Shown here: positions 10,332 through 18,855 of the stretch, piece after piece
Layout: each line of letters begins with the position of its first letter
Position numbering within the stretch: the first letter of the stretch is position 1
Source of the DNA: an uncultured SAR86 cluster bacterium
GTDB taxonomy: Bacteria; Pseudomonadota; Gammaproteobacteria; Magnimaribacterales; AG-339-G14
DNA length: 33,843 nucleotides
Reading direction: 5' to 3'
Assembly (NCBI GenBank): GCA_902624765.1
Contig: CACNYO010000012.1
Coordinates: 1-33,843, forward strand
The notes under the pieces: generated by a model
Databases searched by the model: none
Told to the model about the DNA's origin: nothing
Seen by the model: the letters and a program-made list of their open reading frames with translations, nothing else
Program-made: the position numbers and the translations under genes

Positions 10332-11240
10332 TTATGTCGCTGGACGGTAGAAAGATCTCCACAGAGCTATTCCTCCAATTAGAGAAATAATCCAAAATAG
10401 TAGTTCGACATAGTTTGGATTGCTGTTGTAGCCAAAAAAACCCTTAAGAAAAACTCCAACTCTGCCACTATCGTGCATGATGTGGGTATATTTCTGTTTA
10501 CCCTTTAAATCAAAAGAATAAAAGAAAGGATTATCTTTTTCATCAAGGCTATCTTTAGGTTGTAAGATATCCCAAGGACGAGCAATGTCCGATTTGCTTT
10601 CTAAACCTATTAATTGAAGGTTGTCTGATTTAACTAGATAGCTTTCGGCTTCATGAGTGCCGTAAGCAATCATGCCTGATGCCAAAAATACCAATAATAG
10701 TGTCGTTGCCTGAAAGAAAGATCTTAAGTTGATCTTTCTGCCTTGAACAACAACAAGATACCCAATCAAAATGGCCAATGCAGCGCCTACTGTAAATCCA
10801 AGATAGCTAAAAGATCCCGTCATTGAAAAACTACCTAAGAGAAAAATCGCTGTTTCAAAGCCCTCTCTTAAAATGGAGAAGAAAATTACAAAGAAAATTC
10901 CCCAAGTTGATGCTTGAACAGCTGTATTAGTTTCAGCTTCAAGTTGTTTTCTATCGCTAACGTGTTTTGATAGCCAAAAAATTACGTACCAAATCAATCC
11001 AGCCGTAATAAACATGAATACTGATTCGAAAAGTGCTCTTGCAGACTCATTACTAAAGCTTTCTTTGAGCACATAAACCAGATAGCCAACTAAAACACTA
11101 AAGACAAGAGCTGCAGCAACACCTATCCAAAGTTTTTTTATGGATTCGTAAAGTTCGTTCTTTATAAGAATAGTGTAAATAATTCCCACTATAAGAGAAG
11201 CTTCAAGAGTTTCTCTAAAGACTATGATGAATTCATTCAT
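10332..11240 (-). CDS. FTR1/EfeU family iron permease
   Basis: Multi-TM protein with two REXXE motifs (FRETLEASLIVGI near the N-terminus and LREGFETAIFLLG mid-protein), diagnostic of the FTR1 family. Confidence 0.92.
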   Translation of the reverse strand: MNEFIIVFRETLEASLIVGIIYTILIKNELYESIKKLWIGVAAALVFSVLVGYLVYVLKESFSNESARALFESVFMFITAGLIWYVIFWLSKHVSDRKQLEAETNTAVQASTWGIFFVIFFSILREGFETAIFLLGSFSMTGSFSYLGFTVGAALAILIGYLVVVQGRKINLRSFFQATTLLLVFLASGMIAYGTHEAESYLVKSDNLQLIGLESKSDIARPWDILQPKDSLDEKDNPFFYSFDLKGKQKYTHIMHDSGRVGVFLKGFFGYNSNPNYVELLFWIISLIGGIALWRSFYRPAT

Positions 11241-11341
11241 TGTGATAATTTACCGTATAAAGAGAGGAAGAGCTTAATTTTTCACCAGGGGTGTTATGTT
11301 AGAACGAATAAAAAAAACTCTTCCAAAACCCTTTAAAGTGT

Positions 11342-11392
11342 AGGGAAAACCAATCTTGATGGTAGGTACAGATGGTAAGATTGGTTTTCCCT
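11342..11392. repeat. Perfect 16-bp inverted repeat (long hairpin) in the permease/TonB-receptor intergenic region
   Basis: AGGGAAAACCAATCTT (11342-11357), 19-nt spacer GATGGTAGGTACAGATGGT, AAGATTGGTTTTCCCT (11377-11392); arms are exact reverse complements. Confidence 0.9.
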
Positions 11393-11546
11393 TCAGTTCT
11401 CTCTCCTAATTAAGAACTGAGCTTTTAGAACAGACCTGCTCCGAAATCATGACCAGGGTATTGATCTTCATAACCGCTCCGCCAACGGTTTTTGAATTCT
11501 TAGAATTCGGAGCAAGAATATTCATGACTGCTTATACGATATCCCT

Positions 11547-13640
11547 TTAGAATCTTCTTGTGTACGAAACTCTAGCGTTTAGTGATTCACCAACAGAAGC
11601 TTGGTGAGTACTATGCGAATGAGGGAAATATAATTCATCAGTTAAGTTCTCGATGTTAATTCTAATCACATCGTTATCTGAAGCATTAATGAATAACGCA
11701 AAGTCTACTCTTGTGTAATCAGGCAAAGCGGGTCCTGTGCTTCCATTAGAAGTATCTTTTATGAAGGACTCTCCTTGGTGAGTTACACCTAAACCAAAAC
11801 CAAAGGTTTCATTTGCTTGGTATGAATACCACAATGAAAGCATTTGGTCAGGAAGTTCTCTTGGTTGCTTTGTACCCTTGCTGGTTACTCCATCAAGCGA
11901 AGTGTAGCCAAAAGTTAAATTATTTTGATCATCAATATCACCTGATAATTCAATTTCAACACCTTCTACTTCTAGTCCTCTGATCTCATTTGTTTCTCCA
12001 GAAACATTATCTTTTTCAGCTCTTGTAGATTCTGAATCAAAGATTGCAGCTGTGAATGTAAGAGCATCGTGGATGTCGTACTTGTAACCAATTTCAGTAT
12101 TTTTGAAAACATCTGGATCAAGGGCAGCTCCACTAGCATCAAGCTTTTTGTACTGTTCACCTGACCTAGGAAGGAAACTTTCGCTGTAGCTGACATATAA
12201 AGACATGTTATCTACTGGCTTGTAAATCACACCTAATCTAGGAGAAAACATATCGTCTTTTCTAGATTGATCTTGTGCTTTCTTAACATCAGTGACAGTA
12301 ATATCAAAGTTATCTAAACGACCACCTATTATCATTTTCCAGTTGTCAGAAAAATCTATGTCACCTTGTAAGTAAAAAGAAGTAACTGTGATATCTGACT
12401 CTGAACTGCTTTTCAAATCAGTTGTGTAATCAACAGTTGAATCAAGACCTGTTGATGTTTTTGAAATATCTAAAGGCCTAGTTATGTTGAATATCTGTTG
12501 ATCTGTAGGTTCGCCTGCATCTTTCCCAGCTCTGTTGTTAAAGAAAGTGTTGTATCTGTAATTTTTGTTATCAGTATCAACGAACTCCAAACCAACTAAA
12601 ACTGTACCGGAAGTAGATCCATTGCTGAATTCATTTACCACATTAGCATTTAGGATCATGTTCTGTCTTTCTGTAGGGTCTAAATAACCATCAAGTTTTA
12701 CTGTGTTATCAGCTGCGGTGTATCCAGCAGCATATAAGTTTTTGTACATTTTTTTGAAATCACTAGAAGTAAAGCTCATGTTGAACTTACCAGAATCAGA
12801 ATAATCATGAGCTACATTGGCTCTTAAAATACTAGCTTCTAAAGTTTGTAAATTTAGGCCTTTAACTCCGAAAACAACATCTTTTAAACTTTCTACGGGA
12901 GTATTGTTAGCGGTTGGGATACCACGATCAATAAATCTTTCGTGATCAGCAATTTCATAAGAAAGATCTACTGTAGTGTCACCAGCTACAATTTTTACTG
13001 TTGGGTTTATACCGTATCTCTCACCTTCATAAAAATCTCTGTGATTTGCAAGTGAGTCAGTGTGAAGATTTAATCTCACAGCAGTTGTGTCGGAAGTAGC
13101 AAAGTTAGCATCTAGCGCTAAATCTGCTGCACCAAAAGAATCCGCTCCAAAATCAAACGTACCAAATGCTTCTCCAATTTCGGCTTTCTTTGAGACTCTG
13201 TTAATTAATCCACCAGTTCCGCCTCTACCAAAAAGTAAAGCATTCGGACCTCTAAGAATTTCCAGTTGTTCAACATTGTATAAAGACCTGTAATATTGAA
13301 CATCATCCCTTACGCCATCTTGATAAAAGTCAGCAGTTGATCTAACTCCTCTGAAGACTACTGCATCTCTGTGCCCTTCACCTTGAGAAGTATTAACACC
13401 TGGAGAATAACGGATGATATCTGCTATTTCTCTAAAGCCTTGATTTTTTATTTCTTCATCGGTAATGACTGATACGGATTGAGGAACATCTAAAATAGGT
13501 ACAGGGGGTTTTAATGAATTGACTTGGTCAACATATAAGACCTTACCTTTAACTTCGACTTCTTCAACATCATCACTATTTTGCGCAATAACACCAAAGG
13601 AACCAATTAAAAGTAAAGCGGAGTAAATATATTTTTTCAT
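11547..13640 (-). CDS. TonB-dependent siderophore receptor
   Basis: PQSVSVITDEEIKNQGFREIADIIRYSPGV plug domain, VVFRGVRSTADFYQDGVRDDVQYYRSLYNVEQLEILRGPNALLFGRGGTGGLINRVSKK, C-terminal aromatic end VSYTRRF. Start placed at 13640 (MKKYIYSALLLIGSFGVIAQ signal peptide) rather than the track's 13697. Confidence 0.93.
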   Translation of the reverse strand: MKKYIYSALLLIGSFGVIAQNSDDVEEVEVKGKVLYVDQVNSLKPPVPILDVPQSVSVITDEEIKNQGFREIADIIRYSPGVNTSQGEGHRDAVVFRGVRSTADFYQDGVRDDVQYYRSLYNVEQLEILRGPNALLFGRGGTGGLINRVSKKAEIGEAFGTFDFGADSFGAADLALDANFATSDTTAVRLNLHTDSLANHRDFYEGERYGINPTVKIVAGDTTVDLSYEIADHERFIDRGIPTANNTPVESLKDVVFGVKGLNLQTLEASILRANVAHDYSDSGKFNMSFTSSDFKKMYKNLYAAGYTAADNTVKLDGYLDPTERQNMILNANVVNEFSNGSTSGTVLVGLEFVDTDNKNYRYNTFFNNRAGKDAGEPTDQQIFNITRPLDISKTSTGLDSTVDYTTDLKSSSESDITVTSFYLQGDIDFSDNWKMIIGGRLDNFDITVTDVKKAQDQSRKDDMFSPRLGVIYKPVDNMSLYVSYSESFLPRSGEQYKKLDASGAALDPDVFKNTEIGYKYDIHDALTFTAAIFDSESTRAEKDNVSGETNEIRGLEVEGVEIELSGDIDDQNNLTFGYTSLDGVTSKGTKQPRELPDQMLSLWYSYQANETFGFGLGVTHQGESFIKDTSNGSTGPALPDYTRVDFALFINASDNDVIRINIENLTDELYFPHSHSTHQASVGESLNARVSYTRRF

Positions 13641-13676
13641 AATTTTTTCCAATAATTTATAGTGAATTCTCATAAC

Positions 13677-13722
13677 GATAATGAGAATCGTTCTCAATTA
13701 TATACAAATGAGAATGATTATC
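13677..13722. promoter_or_regulatory. Tandem Fur-box-like operators between divergent TonB receptors
   Basis: GATAATGAGAATCGTTCTC (13677-13695; 16/19 to the Fur consensus GATAATGATAATCATTATC by eye) and AAATGAGAATGATTATC (about 13706-13722; 14/17 to the consensus). Confidence 0.85.
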
Positions 13723-13903
13723 AATTAGTTTTGGAAATATCTTTATAACTTTCTCTAAAAAAAAAGAAGAAATTACGAATTAAAAGTCTTGACCTTTTGT
13801 CATTTTATTGTAGGGCGGAATGACCTATATAAATAAGAGGGTTGACGCTAATGAAAGAGTTGAATATTCTGAAGATTATAGATTATTTTCTAGGGGGAAA
13901 ATT

Positions 13904-16642
13904 ATGAATAAATTCTATTTATTAAGGTTATTTTTAATCTCCCTCCTTTGCATTCCTTTTGTTAATTCTCAGGATGATGATACTGAAGAAGTCGTAGTTA
14001 CAGGTTCACTGATTGCTACCGATAGAGAAGTTTTATCCGTTCCTGTTGATTCCTTCGATCGGGATGATTTTGAATCTGCTGGACAACCAGAAATATCAGA
14101 TCTAGTAAGAAATCTTACTGCTGTATCGGGTACTGTAAATACGTCTGAGCAATTCGTTGAAGGGGGAACAATAACCGGTATTAAAAACGTGAACATTAGA
14201 GGTCTGGGTGTTGCTAGAACTCTTGTTCTTATAAATGGTAAGAGGATGGTTGAAACTGCTGTTGCAACTAACTCGGCTGAGTCACCAGTTGATATTGGTA
14301 ACTTTCCATCAATTGCATTAAAGCGTATTGAATTACTTAAAAACGGTGGTTCAACTGTTTACGGTTCTGATGCGGTTGCTGGTGTGTTCAACATGATCAC
14401 GAGAACTGACTTTGAAGGGTTTGAAATGAATCTTTCAACTACTAATATTAATAACGCTGATCCTGGTTACAACTTTGGTTTCATTTATGGAAATCAAAAC
14501 GGTGATAACAGATTCACTATTTCTTATGAATACGAAGAAATTGGCCGTTTGATGAACATTGATCTTGGACTAGTAGATTGGTCTACGCCTGCAACTTGGT
14601 CTTTAGGATTTTCTTCTTTCGGTATGCCTGGAACTTGGCATCCTCTTGCTGGTGGTAGTGCCCAAGGTGAAAATGCCATTATGGATCCTACTTGTGGTAT
14701 GAGTGTTCCTGTTGCTGCATCTAAGACAAAAGGTAAATCAGTTTCAGTTCCTATAACAGGCAATCCTCATTCAAAATGTGGATATAACTATGTGCCATTT
14801 TCAAACACAATTGATCCAACGACGAGGAACAAACTTTATGTAACTGCAGAGTCAGATATTAATGAAGATACCATGTTGTATTTTGAGTATCTGCATGCTG
14901 GATTGGACACTACATACACTGGTTCGCCTTCTTATCCGCCAACTGCTGCTGGTTACTACTTAGTGGTTCCTAGTCATAACCCAGGTTTTCAAGAAATTGA
15001 AAGAGCTACTGGTCAAGACATGGGGGCTGCTGCTTTAACTTGGTTAAGAGCTAGAGCGGTTGAAGGTCCTGGAATGGAAAGACCTAACTATCACGATTCA
15101 GACAGAATCGTCACTGGAATAAAAACTGATATTACTGATTCAGTTTCCTTTGATGCCAGCATAACTTACGGTGCTACAGAATGGAGTAATGCTTGGGGTG
15201 ATGTTTTAACCGATAGGTTTAATATGGCTTTAAACGGTATCGGTGGTGAAGATTGTAGAGATCCTGCAACTGGTAATTTTTATGAAATTGGAACCGATGC
15301 TGCTTTAGCCGCTGCTGGAACTGGTAATTGTTATTACTACAACCCGGTTGGAGCTTCTATTGGAGCCAGCCCATCTGATCCTTATTACAACAATCCAGCT
15401 GCTTGGGACTTCTTCTGGGGAGGCCCTGAAGCTGAAGAGAAAAAATCTCTAACAGTTGGTGAATTTGTTTTCTCTGGTTTCGGAGCAAACGATGTTGGTT
15501 GGGCGGTTGGAGCTCAATTTAGAAAGTTCTATGGTTTCTATAGAGCTGCCGGTGATAACAGATGTCCGGATAATGGAAAATGTAACACCGTCTTCCATTT
15601 CTTGACTATGGATAAGACTGAAAGAATTGATAACGAAGTTACTTCTTTATTTGGTGAAGTAAATATCCCAGCTGGAGACAACTTTGAAATTCAACTTGGT
15701 GCAAGGTACATTGACTATGAACTTGATCAGGTTACAAAACCAAGGATGTCTTTCATATGGGATGCTACAGACATATTCAGTCTAAGATTCTCTTACGAGC
15801 AAACTTATAGAACTCCAGTTCTTGCAAGTCAGCCTACTGAATCTTTAGAAAGGTATGCGCCTCTTGGTGAATATGTAACAGTTGTAACACCTGTGCCTTC
15901 AACCTTAGAACCAGAGCAATCTGACAACATGAACATTGGTTTTATTATCAGACCAACTGATCGTAGCCAATTAACTTTTGATTACTTCAACCTTGCGTTT
16001 ACAAATGGTTTTGCGAGAACAGCCTCAACAGCTCCTTCTGCAAGAATCATTTACAACACCCCTGGTGATGACACTAGTGGTGTAGCAAGAATTGAAACTG
16101 ACTTCATCAACGGAGATGATGTTGATGTTTCAGGATTAGATTTTGAAGGTTCCGTTGGATTTGATTCTGGAAGAGCTGTAATGCAATTCTCTTACGGTGG
16201 TACTTACATGACTCAGTACGACGTTGCTGGTGGTATTGGTGCCTTAGCAGGAGGAACGTATGATGCTTTGGGTAAATTCAACACTAGATCATCTGTATCG
16301 CCTATCGTTTTGAGATCATTGCCTGAACTGCAATTATTCTTAGGGCTTGGAATAGATATCGACATTCACAGAATGAATATTTATCTAAGACACGTAAGTG
16401 AATACGATGTTCCTGATACTATAACTGCTGCCTACAGCTTTATTGATAAAATTGATTCTATGAATACTTTAGATTTCAATTACTCAGTTAATTTAGCTGA
16501 TGACAGAGTTACTTTAAACATAAGTGCATACAACTTACTTGATGAGAAGCCTCCTTTAGCTCCATCTGAGTTAGGTTATGATGCTTATACACATTCTCCT
16601 GTGGGAAGAGTTCTGAAAGCTGGTATCCAGTACAGATTCTAA
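13904..16642 (+). CDS. TonB-dependent outer membrane receptor, unknown substrate
   Basis: Signal peptide MNKFYLLRLFLISLLCIPFVNSQ, TonB box-like EEVVVTGS, plug motif VNIRGLGVARTLVLINGKR...IELLKNGGSTVYGSDAVAGVFNMITR, C-terminal GRVLKAGIQYRF. Start set at 13904 with AGGGGG SD just upstream; the track start at 13820 gives no signal peptide. Confidence 0.92.
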   Translation: MNKFYLLRLFLISLLCIPFVNSQDDDTEEVVVTGSLIATDREVLSVPVDSFDRDDFESAGQPEISDLVRNLTAVSGTVNTSEQFVEGGTITGIKNVNIRGLGVARTLVLINGKRMVETAVATNSAESPVDIGNFPSIALKRIELLKNGGSTVYGSDAVAGVFNMITRTDFEGFEMNLSTTNINNADPGYNFGFIYGNQNGDNRFTISYEYEEIGRLMNIDLGLVDWSTPATWSLGFSSFGMPGTWHPLAGGSAQGENAIMDPTCGMSVPVAASKTKGKSVSVPITGNPHSKCGYNYVPFSNTIDPTTRNKLYVTAESDINEDTMLYFEYLHAGLDTTYTGSPSYPPTAAGYYLVVPSHNPGFQEIERATGQDMGAAALTWLRARAVEGPGMERPNYHDSDRIVTGIKTDITDSVSFDASITYGATEWSNAWGDVLTDRFNMALNGIGGEDCRDPATGNFYEIGTDAALAAAGTGNCYYYNPVGASIGASPSDPYYNNPAAWDFFWGGPEAEEKKSLTVGEFVFSGFGANDVGWAVGAQFRKFYGFYRAAGDNRCPDNGKCNTVFHFLTMDKTERIDNEVTSLFGEVNIPAGDNFEIQLGARYIDYELDQVTKPRMSFIWDATDIFSLRFSYEQTYRTPVLASQPTESLERYAPLGEYVTVVTPVPSTLEPEQSDNMNIGFIIRPTDRSQLTFDYFNLAFTNGFARTASTAPSARIIYNTPGDDTSGVARIETDFINGDDVDVSGLDFEGSVGFDSGRAVMQFSYGGTYMTQYDVAGGIGALAGGTYDALGKFNTRSSVSPIVLRSLPELQLFLGLGIDIDIHRMNIYLRHVSEYDVPDTITAAYSFIDKIDSMNTLDFNYSVNLADDRVTLNISAYNLLDEKPPLAPSELGYDAYTHSPVGRVLKAGIQYRF

Positions 16643-16660
16643 ACTTAGGGTTTGCAAAAG

Positions 16661-16688
16661 AAAGGCGGTGGTAACACCGCCTTTTTTT
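16661..16688 (+). terminator. Rho-independent terminator downstream of the TonB receptor, probably bidirectional
   Basis: AAAGGCGGTG-GTAA-CACCGCCTTT hairpin followed by a T run; T-rich on the opposite strand as well; lies between convergent genes. Confidence 0.9.
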
Positions 16689-16695
16689 ATGATTT

Positions 16696-17484
16696 TTAAT
16701 CTCTTGTAAAGCTACTATCAGTATTCCACCAAGCCATATCTGAAAAAGATCTGATATCTATTTCATGAGTCCAAGTGGATCTATGTTGATTAGCAAGATG
16801 AAAATAGGTTTCTGCTACTTTTTCAGGAAGGATTAATCCATCATGTTCCATTCCTCGGGTTTCTCTCATCTTTTGATACATATCCGGTCCGAGCATTTTT
16901 CCAAGAGTATCAGGAGCATCAACAGCGCCATCTATAACAATATGAGCAACATGGATACCTTGTGGACCGAATTCGTCGTTTAAAGATTGACATAACATTC
17001 TTCTTCCTCCCATCGCAGCAGCATGGGAATGTTGTGTCTTATTACCTCTAACGGCTGCAGTAGCAGAAGTAACAAGTAAAGAGCCCACTCCTCTGTTTGC
17101 CATGATAGGGCATATCTCTTTGGCCACTCTGAAGAGTCCTTGAGTAGCCATCTTCCAGCCCCATTCGAATTCTTTTAAGCTTGTTTGATCCAAAAGCTTC
17201 ATTCCAGTTTGAGCTCCTAAGTTATAGACTAAAGTATCAATAGGTCCTATGCCCTCTTCAATATCTTTGATCAGCTTTTCTATTGCACCTTCTTCAATTG
17301 CGTTTATTAAAAATCCTGAAGCCTCTCCTCCTTCAGCTTCAATATTTTTAATCCATTTATTAAGGCCTTCTTGATCTGTTCTCCTTGCCAAGCAGGAATA
17401 ATAACCCTCAACTGCAAATTTTCTGGCTATGTTTGCTCCAATTCCGCCACCAGCACCTATAACTAAACAAACTTTTTTAGTCAT
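16696..17484 (-). CDS. Short-chain dehydrogenase/reductase family protein with altered active site
   Basis: Rossmann GAGGGIGANIARKFA, VYNLGAQ, LLVTSATAAVRG, QSLNDEFGPQGIHVAHIVIDGAVD. The canonical YxxxK position reads HAAAM. Confidence 0.88.
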   Translation of the reverse strand: MTKKVCLVIGAGGGIGANIARKFAVEGYYSCLARRTDQEGLNKWIKNIEAEGGEASGFLINAIEEGAIEKLIKDIEEGIGPIDTLVYNLGAQTGMKLLDQTSLKEFEWGWKMATQGLFRVAKEICPIMANRGVGSLLVTSATAAVRGNKTQHSHAAAMGGRRMLCQSLNDEFGPQGIHVAHIVIDGAVDAPDTLGKMLGPDMYQKMRETRGMEHDGLILPEKVAETYFHLANQHRSTWTHEIDIRSFSDMAWWNTDSSFTRD

Positions 17485-17559
17485 TTTTTAACTCCTTTAC
17501 TACTATTTTTATCATATTCTATCGTTTCCTTATACTTAGATAAGTCATATGATAGTTTT

Positions 17560-18531
17560 ATGAAATCTTTTGAAAATAAAATTGCTGTTGTCACTGGAGG
17601 TGGCACAGGTATGGGGAGAGAACTTGTTTTGCAACTGGTTAAAGCAAACTGCAACGTCTCTATGTGTGATGTTATAGAAGAAAATATGGATCAAACAATG
17701 GATTTAGCAACTTCGATAAATCCTGACGTTAAAATAACAAAGCATTTGTGCGATGTCTCCATCAAAGAACAAGTTGAGAAATTTAGGGATGATGTTTTAA
17801 AAGAACAAGAATCTGATTCAATAAATTTACTATTTAATAATGCTGGCATCGGAGGCGGTCAAAGCTTCATAAAAAGCGATATTGAAGAATGGGAAAAAGT
17901 TTTTGCTGTTTGTTGGTACGGTGTTTACTTTTGTTCAAGAGCTTTTATGGATGCATTAATTCAAAGTGATGAGGGACATTTAATCAATACAAGCAGCGTG
18001 AATGGATTCTGGGCATCTTTAGGAGATGGCGTTCCTCATACTTCATACTCAGCGGCTAAATTTGCTGTTAAAGGTTTCTCGGAGGCCTTGCTAAATGATT
18101 TCAAAGTTAATGCGCCACATTTAAATGTCTCTGTTGTTATGCCGGGTCATATAGGGACAGACATTAGTCAGAATACGGGAATAATATTGGGCAAAAAACC
18201 AGAAGAAATGGAAGATGAAGAGCTAAAGGAAATGAAGGATAACTGGATTAAAGCAGGAGCGCCGGTGCATAATCTTTCTCTTAAAGTATTTAAGGAAGCA
18301 CTAATTCAACGACAAGAAGATTTTAAAAATAATGCAATTACATCAGCCGAAGATGCAGCAACAGTCATTCTTGATGGTGTTAAGGAAAATAAATGGAGAA
18401 TTCTTATTGGCCCCGATGCTGCTGCTTTGGATAAAAGAGTTAGAGATAATCCTGAGAAGGCATACGACGGAGATTTTTTGCCTAAAAGGGATGATAATCA
18501 TTTCACTAATCCTTTTTCTGAAAAAAAGTGA
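17560..18531 (+). CDS. Short-chain dehydrogenase/reductase family oxidoreductase
   Basis: VVTGGGTGMGREL, NNAGIGG, INTSSVNG, YSAAKFAVKGFSEAL (canonical YxxxK). Confidence 0.92.
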   Translation: MKSFENKIAVVTGGGTGMGRELVLQLVKANCNVSMCDVIEENMDQTMDLATSINPDVKITKHLCDVSIKEQVEKFRDDVLKEQESDSINLLFNNAGIGGGQSFIKSDIEEWEKVFAVCWYGVYFCSRAFMDALIQSDEGHLINTSSVNGFWASLGDGVPHTSYSAAKFAVKGFSEALLNDFKVNAPHLNVSVVMPGHIGTDISQNTGIILGKKPEEMEDEELKEMKDNWIKAGAPVHNLSLKVFKEALIQRQEDFKNNAITSAEDAATVILDGVKENKWRILIGPDAAALDKRVRDNPEKAYDGDFLPKRDDNHFTNPFSEKK

Positions 18532-18574
18532 TTTTGATGGCATAAAGCTAAAAAAAAATAGACAATAATAATGT

Positions 18575-18730
18575 ATGGAAAGAGGAGAAAGAATTTCTCG
18601 CTCAGACCAAGCTAGAAATAAAAGAGCTCAAATAAAAAAAATAAAAATTCAAAGGAGTGAAAACTTGTACGCTCATCTAGATAGACTGAGAGAGAAAAAG
18701 AAAAAGTTTCACCTAAAACATCCTTATTAA
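18575..18730 (+). CDS. Putative 51-aa highly basic small protein
   Basis: ATG...TAA reading MERGERISRSDQARNKRAQIKKIKIQRSENLYAHLDRLREKKKKFHLKHPY in an otherwise noncoding gap; no obvious SD. Below the 60-aa cutoff apparent in the ORF track. Confidence 0.4.
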   Translation: MERGERISRSDQARNKRAQIKKIKIQRSENLYAHLDRLREKKKKFHLKHPY

Positions 18731-18748
18731 GGAAAAATATAGATAAGT

Positions 18749-18825
<77 letters not shown>

Positions 18826-18855
18826 CCAAGAATTGAGAATTATATAGGTTTTAAT

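Noticed and set aside
11491-11506. GAATTCTTAGAATTC palindrome as a restriction-type or operator site
   Set aside because: Short palindrome inside the small ORF region; on its own not distinguishable from chance in AT-rich DNA.
11972-12196. Minus-strand 74-aa ORF within the TonB receptor in another frame
   Set aside because: Overlaps the receptor on the same strand out of frame; composition typical of an alternate-frame translation.
13969-14763. Minus-strand ORFs (75 and 79 aa) opposite the second TonB receptor
   Set aside because: Low-complexity S/T/V-rich antisense translations; shadow ORFs.
18332-18568. 78-aa ORF overlapping the end of the SDR gene out of frame
   Set aside because: Alternate frame of a well-supported SDR; no independent support.
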